A stretch of DNA of 64,000 nucleotides from Formosa sp. Hel3_A1_48 (GTDB lineage: Bacteria > Bacteroidota > Bacteroidia > Flavobacteriales > Flavobacteriaceae). Below the pieces are notes generated by a model that ran no database searches, was not told the origin of the DNA, and saw nothing but the letters and a program-made list of their open reading frames with translations. A program made the translations under genes and the position numbers. Shown piece after piece: positions 46,309 through 55,189 of this stretch. Position 1 is the first letter of the stretch, and each line of letters begins with the position of its first letter. The stretch covers positions 551,001 through 615,000 of the forward strand of contig NZ_CP017259.1 in assembly GCF_001735715.1 (NCBI RefSeq), given 5' to 3'.

Positions 46309-49300
46309 ATGAAAAAAAGTTTGTTGTGGTTTATACTATTTTTTGGTGTTTTGATCTGCCATGCTCAATCACAGCGCTTTGAACTAAATTGGACAGCATC
46401 TAAACTATTTTCTACAGCCAATAATGAAATTGAATTACCTTATTTTGATGCACAAAACTTCAATTTTTCAATCGAAAAGGGGATCACATATACTGCGCTT
46501 TTCGATGCTAAATTTGAAATTAACGAAGAAAGTGCTGAAATCACTCAAATCGAAAGCGTTTCAGTACCAATATCGGATTTAAAGGATCTGAAACAATCTA
46601 GTATACCTAATGAGGTGCAGCTCAATGTTTCAAATGTAAAAACTAGAGGTAATCTTCTCGTTTCTGTAGAAATAAGCGCTTTTTTCAAAGACAATGGGGT
46701 CATAAAAAAAGTAAAGAATTTCACAATTTCTTACAAAAGAGCCATCAGCCAAAGAAGGGCAAGAAGCCAACCAACTCTACAAAGTTCTGTCCTTAATACA
46801 GGCCAATGGGTTCGTTTTCAAGTAGACACAACAGGTGTTTACAAACTCAATAAAAGTTTTTTTAACACGCTTGGGATTAACACAAGCAACACCAATCCAA
46901 AAAACATCAAAATATTTGGACATGGAGGTAAATCTCTACCTTTAGTCAATAACCAAACAATTGCATATGACTTGATTGAAAACGCAGTTCAGTTTATTGG
47001 AGAAGATGATGGGGTTTTCAATAATGAAGATTATCTGCTTTTTTATGCTGTCGGTCCAAAATCATACAATCAAGAAAACAACTCCCATATCAACCCTTAC
47101 AGCGATAAGGCCTTTTATTATGTACAAATAAGCGAGGGTAATGGACTGCGTATGAACGCTGCTGTTAATCCCGCTGGTCCAGCTCAAACACAATTCTCGA
47201 CTTTTCATGACTATAAATTTGTAGAAAGTGATGAATATAACATCGCCCAGATGGGCCGACGTTGGTTTGGTCACCGTTTTTATTTTGAAAATGCAAGATC
47301 ATTTAACTTCGTTTTTTCGAATCTAGTCCCCCAAAGCCCTCTAAGATTAAAAGTTTATGCAACAGCAGTCGCAGAGTCTAATACTACACTCGAAATAAAA
47401 GCAAATGGAAGTGTGGTGGATAATTTATCGTTTGCAGCAATAGACAATGGGATTTTGGCGACTGAAGATTTTTTTAACGGAGAGATCAACAGCAGCTCAG
47501 ACGCCCTCACTATTGATTTGAATTACAACAATAACGGAAATCCATCAGCTATTGGTTACTTAGATTATGTTTCAGTTGAAGCCGAACGCGCACTCGCCTC
47601 TTTGGGGCAACAATTTCAATTCAAACATAACGACATGGCTACACTGGGTGGTGTAGGAGAATTCGAAATTTCAAATGCCTCTGGAATTGCACAAGTTTGG
47701 GATGTTACTGACCCTTACAACCCAAAATATTATGAAAACTCCGAGGCTGCATCAGACTTTAAATTTAAAACAAGTTTGGGTACTGAGAAGATTTTTCATA
47801 CAGTCACATCTGCAGATCTTTACACACCTGTTCAAGTAACCAACAAAGCGGTTACCAATCAAGATTTAAAAGGGAGCATCTTTTTAAATCAACAACAGCA
47901 GTTTGAAGACATAGACTACCTCATCATAACTCCTCAATTTTTACAAAATCAAGCTGAGCAATTGGCCGACATCAATAGAGAACAAAACAACTTAACTGTA
48001 AAGGTAGTAACTCTAGAATCTATTTACATGGAGTTTAGCTCTGGAATGCAAGACATCGCAGGTGTCAGAAATTTTGTAAAGTATGTATACGATAATGCAA
48101 GCAGCCCTAACACCCGACTCAAATACCTCTGCCTTTTTGGTGATGCCTCTTTTGATTACAAAAATAGAATTTCAATCAAAAACAACATTGTCCCCTCTTG
48201 GTATTCTATGAACAGTTTTAGCCTAACAAATTCATTTATTTCGGATGATTTTTACGGTATGATGGACGAGAATGAAGGGGGAATGGATAATTTCAATAAA
48301 CTAGACATAGCCGTGGGCAGAATTCTAGCTGAGACCCCACAACGGGCTCAACAAATGATTGATAAAATAAAATCATACTACAGCGAAGATGCGTTCGGAA
48401 GTTGGCGGAATAATTTTTTATTAATTTCTGATGATGTCGATAAATTAAGTGATAAAACTTTACAACAAACCACTGACAACGTCGCAGAGGATGTAAAACA
48501 ATCTAAACCTTTCCTTAATATTATAAAAATTCACGCTGATTCGTACCAACAGCAAACATCTTCTGGCGGGGATCGTTATCCTCAAGTTAACGAAGCTATT
48601 TTTGACGCTTTAGAAGTAGGTGCAATTGCAGTCAATTATTTTGGCCATGGCGGAGAAGATGGTTTAGCTTTAGAACGTATTTTTGACAAAATTAATGCAC
48701 AAGAACTCAACAATCCAAACAAGCTAAATTGTTTTGTGACACTAACTTGCGAATACACAAAATTTGACAACCCTTTGCGCGTTACAGCCGGTGAGTATCT
48801 TTATTGGAACGAAAATGGAGGCGCCATCAGTCTTATCTCCACCACACGTCAAATTTTTATAAGCGTTGGTGTTCAATTCACCACTACTTTGGGACAGTAT
48901 CTGTTTAACTATAATAATACCCCAAATTTAAGTATGGGTGAAGCCCTACGCCTTACAAAAAATGACCCTAATGTAACAAACAATACACAACGCAGGCTGG
49001 TTTTTTTTATTGGGGATCCCGCTCTGAAACTACCACTAGCTGAACCCGATATTATTGTTACTAAAATTAATGATGAGGATATCTCGACTACAAATCAGGA
49101 ACTCCAAGCACTCAGCGCTGCTAAAATTGAAGGCTATGTTGCCGATAGCCAAGGGGCTATCCTGAGCGGTTACTCTGGAACACTTACAGCGACCATTTTC
49201 GATAAAAACAATCAGAGATCTACGCTTGGAAATGATGGGACTCGAGAAAATAATGAATTGATTATAATGGACTTCGAAGCTATGGGCGAAGTTATTTTTA

Positions 49301-50151
49301 GAGGGCAAGTATCAGTAGAAAATGGTACTTTCGAAATTAATTTTATTGTCCCAAGGGATATTATAATCCCTGTGGGGAATGGAAAAATAAGCTTGTATTC
49401 GAAAACTGAAAATCAATTAAAAGATCAACGCGGACATAATTTTGACATCAAAATAGGTGGGGTCAACTTAGACGCGCCAGTAGACAATACTGGACCAACT
49501 ATTCAGCTTTTTATGAATGATGAGAGCTTTGTTTCTGGGGGAATAACAAACGAAAATCCAACTCTATTAGCAAAGCTATTTGACGAAAATGGCATCAATA
49601 CCGCCAGTGGGGTTGGGCACGATATTGTGGCCACTATTGATGGCGATGAAACCAATCCTTTTATATTGAATGATTACTATGTGGCAGACGAGGATACCTA
49701 CCAAAGTGGTGCTCTGAGCTACCCCTTTAGAAATCTAAGCCCCGGGCTGCATACGCTAACGCTCAAAGCTTGGGATGTTTACAATAATGCATCCACTAAA
49801 GAAATTCAATTTGTTGTATTCGATCAAAATCAGAGTTTAGAACTAAAAAATGTGCTCAATTACCCCAATCCGTTCATTAATTACACAGAATTTTGGTTCA
49901 ACCACAATAGTTCGGGTACATTGAACGTTAGTATACAAATTTTCACCGTTTCAGGAAAATTAATAAAAACCATTAATACGCAAACAAATACAGGAAACGG
50001 AACAAGTTCATTGTCTAGAGATATTACATGGGACGGCTACGATGACTTTGGAAATAAAATAGGAAAAGGGGTCTATGTGTACAAATTGAATGTATCGTCT
50101 CCATTAACAGGTTTAAAGTCTGAAAAAATTGAAAAACTTGTTATCCTCTAA
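46309..50151 (+). CDS. porU: Type IX secretion system sortase PorU
   Basis: A 1280-residue outer-membrane-surface protease. A signal peptide (LLWFILFFGVLICHAQ) is followed by a long beta-rich part and a C25 (gingipain-like) domain with LCLFGDASFDYKNR, SSGGDRYPQVNEA and VNYFGHGGEDGLA. The catalytic pair is probably His780 and Cys814 (TLTCEYTKFDNP). The C-terminus carries NYPNPFINYTEF and a type A-like tail ending GVYVYKLNVSS. PorU removes C-terminal signals of T9SS cargo and attaches the cargo to A-LPS. PorU is known to keep its own tail. It is followed by porV by 35 bp. Confidence 0.96.
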   Translation: MKKSLLWFILFFGVLICHAQSQRFELNWTASKLFSTANNEIELPYFDAQNFNFSIEKGITYTALFDAKFEINEESAEITQIESVSVPISDLKDLKQSSIPNEVQLNVSNVKTRGNLLVSVEISAFFKDNGVIKKVKNFTISYKRAISQRRARSQPTLQSSVLNTGQWVRFQVDTTGVYKLNKSFFNTLGINTSNTNPKNIKIFGHGGKSLPLVNNQTIAYDLIENAVQFIGEDDGVFNNEDYLLFYAVGPKSYNQENNSHINPYSDKAFYYVQISEGNGLRMNAAVNPAGPAQTQFSTFHDYKFVESDEYNIAQMGRRWFGHRFYFENARSFNFVFSNLVPQSPLRLKVYATAVAESNTTLEIKANGSVVDNLSFAAIDNGILATEDFFNGEINSSSDALTIDLNYNNNGNPSAIGYLDYVSVEAERALASLGQQFQFKHNDMATLGGVGEFEISNASGIAQVWDVTDPYNPKYYENSEAASDFKFKTSLGTEKIFHTVTSADLYTPVQVTNKAVTNQDLKGSIFLNQQQQFEDIDYLIITPQFLQNQAEQLADINREQNNLTVKVVTLESIYMEFSSGMQDIAGVRNFVKYVYDNASSPNTRLKYLCLFGDASFDYKNRISIKNNIVPSWYSMNSFSLTNSFISDDFYGMMDENEGGMDNFNKLDIAVGRILAETPQRAQQMIDKIKSYYSEDAFGSWRNNFLLISDDVDKLSDKTLQQTTDNVAEDVKQSKPFLNIIKIHADSYQQQTSSGGDRYPQVNEAIFDALEVGAIAVNYFGHGGEDGLALERIFDKINAQELNNPNKLNCFVTLTCEYTKFDNPLRVTAGEYLYWNENGGAISLISTTRQIFISVGVQFTTTLGQYLFNYNNTPNLSMGEALRLTKNDPNVTNNTQRRLVFFIGDPALKLPLAEPDIIVTKINDEDISTTNQELQALSAAKIEGYVADSQGAILSGYSGTLTATIFDKNNQRSTLGNDGTRENNELIIMDFEAMGEVIFRGQVSVENGTFEINFIVPRDIIIPVGNGKISLYSKTENQLKDQRGHNFDIKIGGVNLDAPVDNTGPTIQLFMNDESFVSGGITNENPTLLAKLFDENGINTASGVGHDIVATIDGDETNPFILNDYYVADEDTYQSGALSYPFRNLSPGLHTLTLKAWDVYNNASTKEIQFVVFDQNQSLELKNVLNYPNPFINYTEFWFNHNSSGTLNVSIQIFTVSGKLIKTINTQTNTGNGTSSLSRDITWDGYDDFGNKIGKGVYVYKLNVSSPLTGLKSEKIEKLVIL

Positions 50152-50186
50152 TAAAAACCTATATTTGTTAACAAACCAATATTAAA

Positions 50187-51473
50187 ATGTTAGAATTAAT
50201 TACAACAACCTTAAGACATCTGCGCGCACTAAGCGCAGTGCTTGTACTGTTAATTTCAAATTTCACATTAGGACAAACAACTGTTATCCCCAATCAGGAC
50301 TCAAGGGTGATCACAACCGGCGTTCCTTTTTTACTTATTGCTTCTGATGCTCGTGCTGCAGCATTGGGCGATATGGGGGTAGCAACCTCTGTAGACGCGT
50401 TTTCCCAGCAGTGGAATCCATCAAAATATGCCTTCTCTGAAACAAAATCTGGAATGGCCATAAGCTACACGCCCTACCTCAGCAAACTTGTAAATGATAT
50501 TTTCCTTGGAAATGTGTCTTATTACAATAGAATCAGCGAACGAAGTGCTTTCGCCGCTAGTTTTAAATATTTTTCTCTTGGTGAAATCGAATTGCGCGAA
50601 GATGAGTTTTCAGAAGCCTTAATCGAAAAGCCAAACGAACTTACGCTTGACGCCTCTTACTCGCTTAGACTTTCTGATCAATTTTCTATGGCAGTAGCCT
50701 TGCGCTATCTTCGCTCAGATTTGAAAATCCAAGCCCTAGATGCCAATGCTAAGTCGGCCAATTCTTTTGGAGTTGACATTGCGGGATACTACCAAGGTGA
50801 AGAAGAAGCCTACGCAGATTTTAATGGGCGTTGGCGTGCTGGTTTTGCCCTTCAAAACCTTGGCCCAAAATTGAAATATGACGATGCTGGCCGCGAAAAC
50901 TTTATACCAACAAACTTGAGATTGGGTGGGGGCTTCGATTTCATCTTCGATTCATACAATAAACTCTCTGTCACTGCCGAAGTTACCAAACTATTAGTAC
51001 CAACCCCTCCTGTGTATGGAACAGAATACAACTACACCGATAATAATAACAATGGCGTTTATGATCCTGAAAATGGAACAACAACTGCAGATACAGACAC
51101 TCGAGGTTCTATTGTAAATAGCAATGTCATCATTGAAGGGCAAGACCCCAATGTAAGCTTTGTCAAGGGTATTTTTCAATCTTTTGGGGATGCACCAGGG
51201 GGTTTTAGTGAAGAATTAGACGAATTTACCTGGGCTCTTAGTGCAGAGTATGTGTACCAAGACTCCTTTGCATTACGCGCAGGATATTTTAACGAAAATG
51301 AGCTCAAAGGAGCACGCAAATTTTTCTCCTTAGGTGCAGGATTCAAATATTCAACTATAGATATAGATTTATCATATTTATTTTCAGCAGCCCAAGTACA
51401 GAGTCCATTAGAAAATACTTTACGTTTTTCGCTATCGTTCAATTTTGGAGACGGCGAATATGTAGAATACTAA
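50187..51473 (+). CDS. porV: Type IX secretion system outer-membrane protein PorV (LptO)
   Basis: A 428-residue FadL-like beta-barrel. The signal region contains ALSAVLVLLISNFTLGQ, then TGVPFLLIASDARAAALGD, typical of PorV, and QQWNPSKYAF. It ends in LRFSLSFNFGDGEYVEY. PorV shuttles folded cargo from the SprA translocon to PorU. A Ca-binding-like DNNNNGVYDPENG loop lies near residue 285. The gene overlaps no neighbour but ends 1 bp before the cytidine deaminase gene. Confidence 0.95.
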   Translation: MLELITTTLRHLRALSAVLVLLISNFTLGQTTVIPNQDSRVITTGVPFLLIASDARAAALGDMGVATSVDAFSQQWNPSKYAFSETKSGMAISYTPYLSKLVNDIFLGNVSYYNRISERSAFAASFKYFSLGEIELREDEFSEALIEKPNELTLDASYSLRLSDQFSMAVALRYLRSDLKIQALDANAKSANSFGVDIAGYYQGEEEAYADFNGRWRAGFALQNLGPKLKYDDAGRENFIPTNLRLGGGFDFIFDSYNKLSVTAEVTKLLVPTPPVYGTEYNYTDNNNNGVYDPENGTTTADTDTRGSIVNSNVIIEGQDPNVSFVKGIFQSFGDAPGGFSEELDEFTWALSAEYVYQDSFALRAGYFNENELKGARKFFSLGAGFKYSTIDIDLSYLFSAAQVQSPLENTLRFSLSFNFGDGEYVEY

Positions 51474-51474
51474 T

Positions 51475-51957
51475 ATGAAACAACTCAAAATAAGCTGCAA
51501 CATCGATGTATTTGAGACATTGGATGAATTGCCTAAAGATGTGCAATCACTTATGAATAAAGCACACAATGCACGTTCAAAAGCATATGCACCCTATTCA
51601 AAATTCTTGGTTGGCGCTGCCCTCGAGCTCAGCAATGGTGAAATCATAACCGGAAACAATCAAGAAAACGCAGCATACCCGTCAGGTTTGTGTGCGGAAA
51701 GAACTGCAATATTTTACGCCCATGCCCAATTCCCAGAAGAGGCTATTTTACGCATGGCTATAGCTGCAGGGTCAGAACACAAAGAAGCAGAAACACCCAT
51801 TCCGCCTTGTGGCGGTTGCCGCCAAGCGCTTGTAGAATATGAACAACTTCAGAAAAAACAAATTGAACTATATTTTATGGGTACAAAAGGTCAAGTTGCA
51901 CACTCAAACTCCGTAGAAAACATTCTTCCTTGGATTTTTGATAAAAAAGCACTGTAA
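51475..51957 (+). CDS. cdd: Cytidine deaminase
   Basis: A 160-residue zinc enzyme that converts cytidine and deoxycytidine to uridines for salvage. The zinc ligands are three cysteines, in SGLCAERTAIFYA (with the catalytic Glu) and PPCGGCRQALVEY, the pattern of small tetrameric bacterial enzymes. SKFLVGAALELSNGEI and GNNQENAAYPSG are typical substrate-site segments. The ATG follows porV by one base, so it is probably the last gene of that transcript. Confidence 0.95.
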   Translation: MKQLKISCNIDVFETLDELPKDVQSLMNKAHNARSKAYAPYSKFLVGAALELSNGEIITGNNQENAAYPSGLCAERTAIFYAHAQFPEEAILRMAIAAGSEHKEAETPIPPCGGCRQALVEYEQLQKKQIELYFMGTKGQVAHSNSVENILPWIFDKKAL

Positions 51958-51986
51958 AAATTAATAAAAAATTTACGGCTTCCTTT

Positions 51987-52016
51987 TTTAGGTTAAGGAG
52001 CAATGTATTACTTTTG
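51987..52016 (+). promoter_or_regulatory. Promoter for the pyruvate dehydrogenase genes
   Basis: TTTA (51987-51990), 18 bases, then TACTTTTG (52009-52016) followed by C fit the Bacteroidota consensus, 30 bp before pdhA. Confidence 0.65.
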
Positions 52017-52046
52017 CAGAAACGATACTAATACCACAGTAATCTC

Positions 52047-53045
52047 ATGCAAGAAATAACCAAAGAAACTTATCTTGACTGGTACGAAAACATGTTCTTT
52101 TGGCGTAAGTTTGAAGACAAACTCGCGGCAGTCTATATCCAACAAAAAGTAAGAGGCTTTTTACACCTATACAATGGTCAAGAAGCCGTTTTAGCAGGTG
52201 CACTTCACGCAATGGATCTTTCGAAAGACAAAATGATTACGGCATACAGAAACCACGTACAACCCATCGGTATGGGTGTCGATCCGCGTCGTGTCATGGC
52301 AGAGCTTTACGGAAAAGCTACAGGAACATCGCAAGGATTAGGAGGTTCGATGCATATATTTTCTAAAGAGCATGGTTTTTACGGAGGCCACGGAATTGTG
52401 GGCGGACAAATTCCCTTGGGCGCAGGAATGGCCTTTGGCGATAAATACAACGAAACAGGAGCTGTTACCTTGTGTTACTTTGGCGATGGCGCAGCACGAC
52501 AAGGCTCGCTACATGAGACCTTCAATATGGCCATGACATGGAAGCTTCCTGTGGTCTTTGTATGTGAAAACAATGGTTATGCCATGGGTACATCTGTTGA
52601 GCGAACAGCAAACCACACCGATATTTGGAAACTTGGACTTGGTTATGAAATGCCTTGTGGACCAGTCGACGGAATGAACCCCATTAAAGTTGCTGAAGCT
52701 TTTGATGAGGCAATTCAACGTGCAAGACGTGGAGATGGTCCAACATTTTTGGAGATGAAAACCTACCGCTACAGAGGGCATTCTATGAGTGATGCCCAAC
52801 ATTACAGAACCAAAGACGAGGTCAAGGAATACCAGAAAATTGATCCCATCACGCAAGTGAAAAATGTTATTCTGGAAAATGGATATGCCTCAGAAGAAGA
52901 TATTAAAGAAATAGACAAGCGCGTCAAAGGATTGGTAGCCGAATGCGAAAAATTTGCGGAAGAATCACCATTCCCAGAAAAAAGCTTAATGTACGACGCA
53001 GTATACGAACAAGAAGATTACCCATTTTTAGAACATAAACTATAG
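52047..53045 (+). CDS. pdhA: Pyruvate dehydrogenase E1 component, alpha subunit
   Basis: A 332-residue thiamine-diphosphate enzyme subunit that decarboxylates pyruvate. Signatures are RGFLHLYNGQEAV, the substrate-site HIFSKEHGFYGGHGIVGGQI, the cofactor motif FGDGAARQGSLHETFNMA with NNGYAMGT, and the phospho-loop-like RGHSMSDAQHYR. Length is typical of the alpha subunit of the heterotetrameric form, so a separate beta subunit must exist. It is not in this window. The E2 gene follows by 3 bp. Confidence 0.95.
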   Translation: MQEITKETYLDWYENMFFWRKFEDKLAAVYIQQKVRGFLHLYNGQEAVLAGALHAMDLSKDKMITAYRNHVQPIGMGVDPRRVMAELYGKATGTSQGLGGSMHIFSKEHGFYGGHGIVGGQIPLGAGMAFGDKYNETGAVTLCYFGDGAARQGSLHETFNMAMTWKLPVVFVCENNGYAMGTSVERTANHTDIWKLGLGYEMPCGPVDGMNPIKVAEAFDEAIQRARRGDGPTFLEMKTYRYRGHSMSDAQHYRTKDEVKEYQKIDPITQVKNVILENGYASEEDIKEIDKRVKGLVAECEKFAEESPFPEKSLMYDAVYEQEDYPFLEHKL

Positions 53046-53048
53046 AAT

Positions 53049-54686
53049 ATGGCAATAGTAGTAAACATGCCCAGACTAAGTGATACCATGGAAGAAGGTA
53101 CAGTAGCTAGCTGGCTGAAAAATGTAGGCGACCGAGTTGAAGAAGGCGATATTCTTGCTGAAATTGAGACTGATAAAGCTACTATGGAATTTGAATCCTT
53201 TAATGAAGGAACATTACTTCACATTGGTGTTCAAGAAGGAGAAACAACAAAAGTTGACGAATTATTGGCCATAATAGGAGAGGAAGGTGAAGATATATCT
53301 TCACTTTTGGATGGGTCATCTGGAGGCGAATCCACCCAAGAAGGGCAAATAGAAACGAACGAAGAATCTGTTGAAGGTGATGTGGAAACAAACACTACTG
53401 CATCAGTTGAACTTCCAGAGGGTGTTGTTGTGGTTACTATGCCACGCTTGAGCGATACCATGGAAGAAGGTACGGTAGCAAGTTGGTTGAAAAATGTAGG
53501 TGATTTTGTTGAAGAAGGCGAGATATTAGCTGAAATTGAAACCGACAAAGCTACAATGGAGTTTGAATCTTTTAACGAAGGAACTTTGCTGTATACAGGT
53601 CTTGCCGTTGGCGATACGGCCAAAGTAGATGACCTTCTAGCCATCATCGGTCCTGAAGGAACTGACATAAGTGGAGTGGCTGAAAATTTTGTTGCTGAAG
53701 CACCAAAAACTCAAGCCGAATCAACAGTAGAAAAACCTAAAGAAACTCCAAAACCTACACCAACGGTTGAAAAAACTACAGAAGCACCAAAAGTTAACCC
53801 CGCTGCAGCGCCAACAACCGACAGCAACGGAAGAATTTATATTTCTCCATTAGCACGTAAAATTGCTGAGGAAAAGAGCATACCTCTACATCAAATTCAA
53901 GGTAGTGGCGAAAATGGAAGGATCATCAAACGCGATGTGGAATTTTATACCCCGTCTGCTACACCTGCTGCAGCACCAACTGCAAAATTTGTAGCCACTA
54001 GTCAAGAAGATTTTGATGAAATCAACCATTCTCAAATGCGAAAAGTCATCGCAAAACGTTTGGGTGAATCTAAATTTTCTGCACCACACTATTACTTGGC
54101 TGTAGAATTTGACATGGATAATGCTATTGCATTCCGTCAACAGCTCAACTCTATCCCTGACACAAAAATATCTTTTAATGACATCGTGGTAAAGGCCTGT
54201 GCTTTGGCACTCCGCCAACATCCACAAGTCAATTCACAGTGGTTTGACGACCGAATGAAACTAAACAATCATGTACATATTGGCGTGGCAGTAGCTGTGG
54301 AAGATGGTCTTGTAGTGCCTGTTGTAAAATTTGCTAATGAGCAATCGTTACCACAAATTGGATCTGCTGTTCGAGATTTTGCTGGACGTGCACGAAACAA
54401 AAAACTTACTCCTCAAGAAATGGAAGGCAGTACATTTACTATATCTAACTTAGGTATGTTTGGCATCGAAAGTTTTACCTCAATCATAAATCAACCAAAC
54501 TCAGCAATTTTATCTGTTGGTTCAATAGTAGAAAAACCAGTAGTGAAAAACGGCCAAATTGTGGCAGGAAATACAATGAAGCTCACCCTTGCGTGTGACC
54601 ATAGGACTGTAGATGGAGCAACTGGAGCGGCATTCTTACAAACCCTTAAAGGGTTTATTGAAAATCCAGTAACCATGTTAGTTTAA
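53049..54686 (+). CDS. aceF: Pyruvate dehydrogenase E2, dihydrolipoamide acetyltransferase with two lipoyl domains
   Basis: A 545-residue core protein of the complex. Two lipoyl domains (about 1-80 and 125-205) are nearly identical around the lipoylated lysine (EIETDKATMEFESF in each). An acidic linker and a Pro/Ala/Thr-rich linker separate the folded parts. The E1/E3-binding domain (about 262-300) has ISPLARKIAEEK. The catalytic domain follows, with His about 518 in ACDHRTVDGATGA. It transfers the acetyl group to CoA. The 3-bp gap to pdhA indicates one operon. Confidence 0.96.
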   Translation: MAIVVNMPRLSDTMEEGTVASWLKNVGDRVEEGDILAEIETDKATMEFESFNEGTLLHIGVQEGETTKVDELLAIIGEEGEDISSLLDGSSGGESTQEGQIETNEESVEGDVETNTTASVELPEGVVVVTMPRLSDTMEEGTVASWLKNVGDFVEEGEILAEIETDKATMEFESFNEGTLLYTGLAVGDTAKVDDLLAIIGPEGTDISGVAENFVAEAPKTQAESTVEKPKETPKPTPTVEKTTEAPKVNPAAAPTTDSNGRIYISPLARKIAEEKSIPLHQIQGSGENGRIIKRDVEFYTPSATPAAAPTAKFVATSQEDFDEINHSQMRKVIAKRLGESKFSAPHYYLAVEFDMDNAIAFRQQLNSIPDTKISFNDIVVKACALALRQHPQVNSQWFDDRMKLNNHVHIGVAVAVEDGLVVPVVKFANEQSLPQIGSAVRDFAGRARNKKLTPQEMEGSTFTISNLGMFGIESFTSIINQPNSAILSVGSIVEKPVVKNGQIVAGNTMKLTLACDHRTVDGATGAAFLQTLKGFIENPVTMLV

Positions 54687-54759
54687 CAACAATAACTACA
54701 ACATGAGCCAACTTATTTGAGTAAGTTATTGTACTATTTTGTTTAATTCAGTAGAAAAA

Positions 54760-55035
54760 ATGATTAAGGGGTTACTTATTTTATCTTTAGTGTTTGTGGT
54801 AATCGCTATGCTTCACTTTTTTTCTCTTCGTGTAATGCGTGTTTCAGATGAAAAAAAGAAAAAAATCGGAAAAATATTTTGGTATTTATATGGATTCCTT
54901 TTTGCAATTAGTGGATTTATAAATATGCTTCCTTTTGAACAAATAAAGCCATTTGCTTTTATTCAATTCCTTTGTGGGATATTGGTATTAGTTTTACACT
55001 ATTTAGGGAAAATTGAAATAAAAAACCCCACTTAA
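54760..55035 (+). CDS. Small three-helix membrane protein, hypothetical
   Basis: A 91-residue protein with three predicted membrane helices (about residues 3-25, 41-60 and 65-84), separated by a basic loop DEKKKKIGKIF. The ATG at 54760 is preferred over the TTG at 54739. I recognise no family. The strongly hydrophobic pattern and a hairpin at its end support a real gene. It lies between the E2 gene and tRNA-Val on its own. Confidence 0.65.
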   Translation: MIKGLLILSLVFVVIAMLHFFSLRVMRVSDEKKKKIGKIFWYLYGFLFAISGFINMLPFEQIKPFAFIQFLCGILVLVLHYLGKIEIKNPT

Positions 55036-55052
55036 ATAAATGAGGTTTTTTT
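55021..55052 (+). terminator. Probable terminator of the small membrane protein gene
   Basis: AAAAACCCCA and TGAGGTTTTT pair over ten positions with one mismatch, around a loop of ten bases, followed by T. The stop codon lies within the hairpin. Confidence 0.6.
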
Positions 55053-55053
55053 G

Positions 55054-55128
55054 TGGGCGCGAAGGGATTCGAACCCCTGACCCCCTGGGTGTAAACCAGG
55101 TGCTCTGAACCAACTGAGCTACGCGCCC
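55054..55128 (-). tRNA. tRNA-Val (UAC)
   Basis: A complete 75-nt cloverleaf on the minus strand. The acceptor GGGCGCG/CGCGCCC pairs fully, with discriminator A. The anticodon stem CCTGG/CCAGG carries the loop TTTACAC, giving anticodon TAC. The T arm has GGTTCGAATCC. Confidence 0.95.
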
Positions 55129-55142
55129 TAACAATTGGTGTG

Positions 55143-55172
55143 CAAATATAGACTAGTTTTTCTTTTCACAAA
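55143..55172 (-). promoter_or_regulatory. Promoter for tRNA-Val(UAC)
   Basis: On the minus strand, TTTG (55172-55169), 18 bases, then TATATTTG (55150-55143) fit the Bacteroidota consensus, 15 bp before the tRNA. Confidence 0.7.
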
Positions 55173-55189
55173 AGGTTTTTTAGTAAAAT

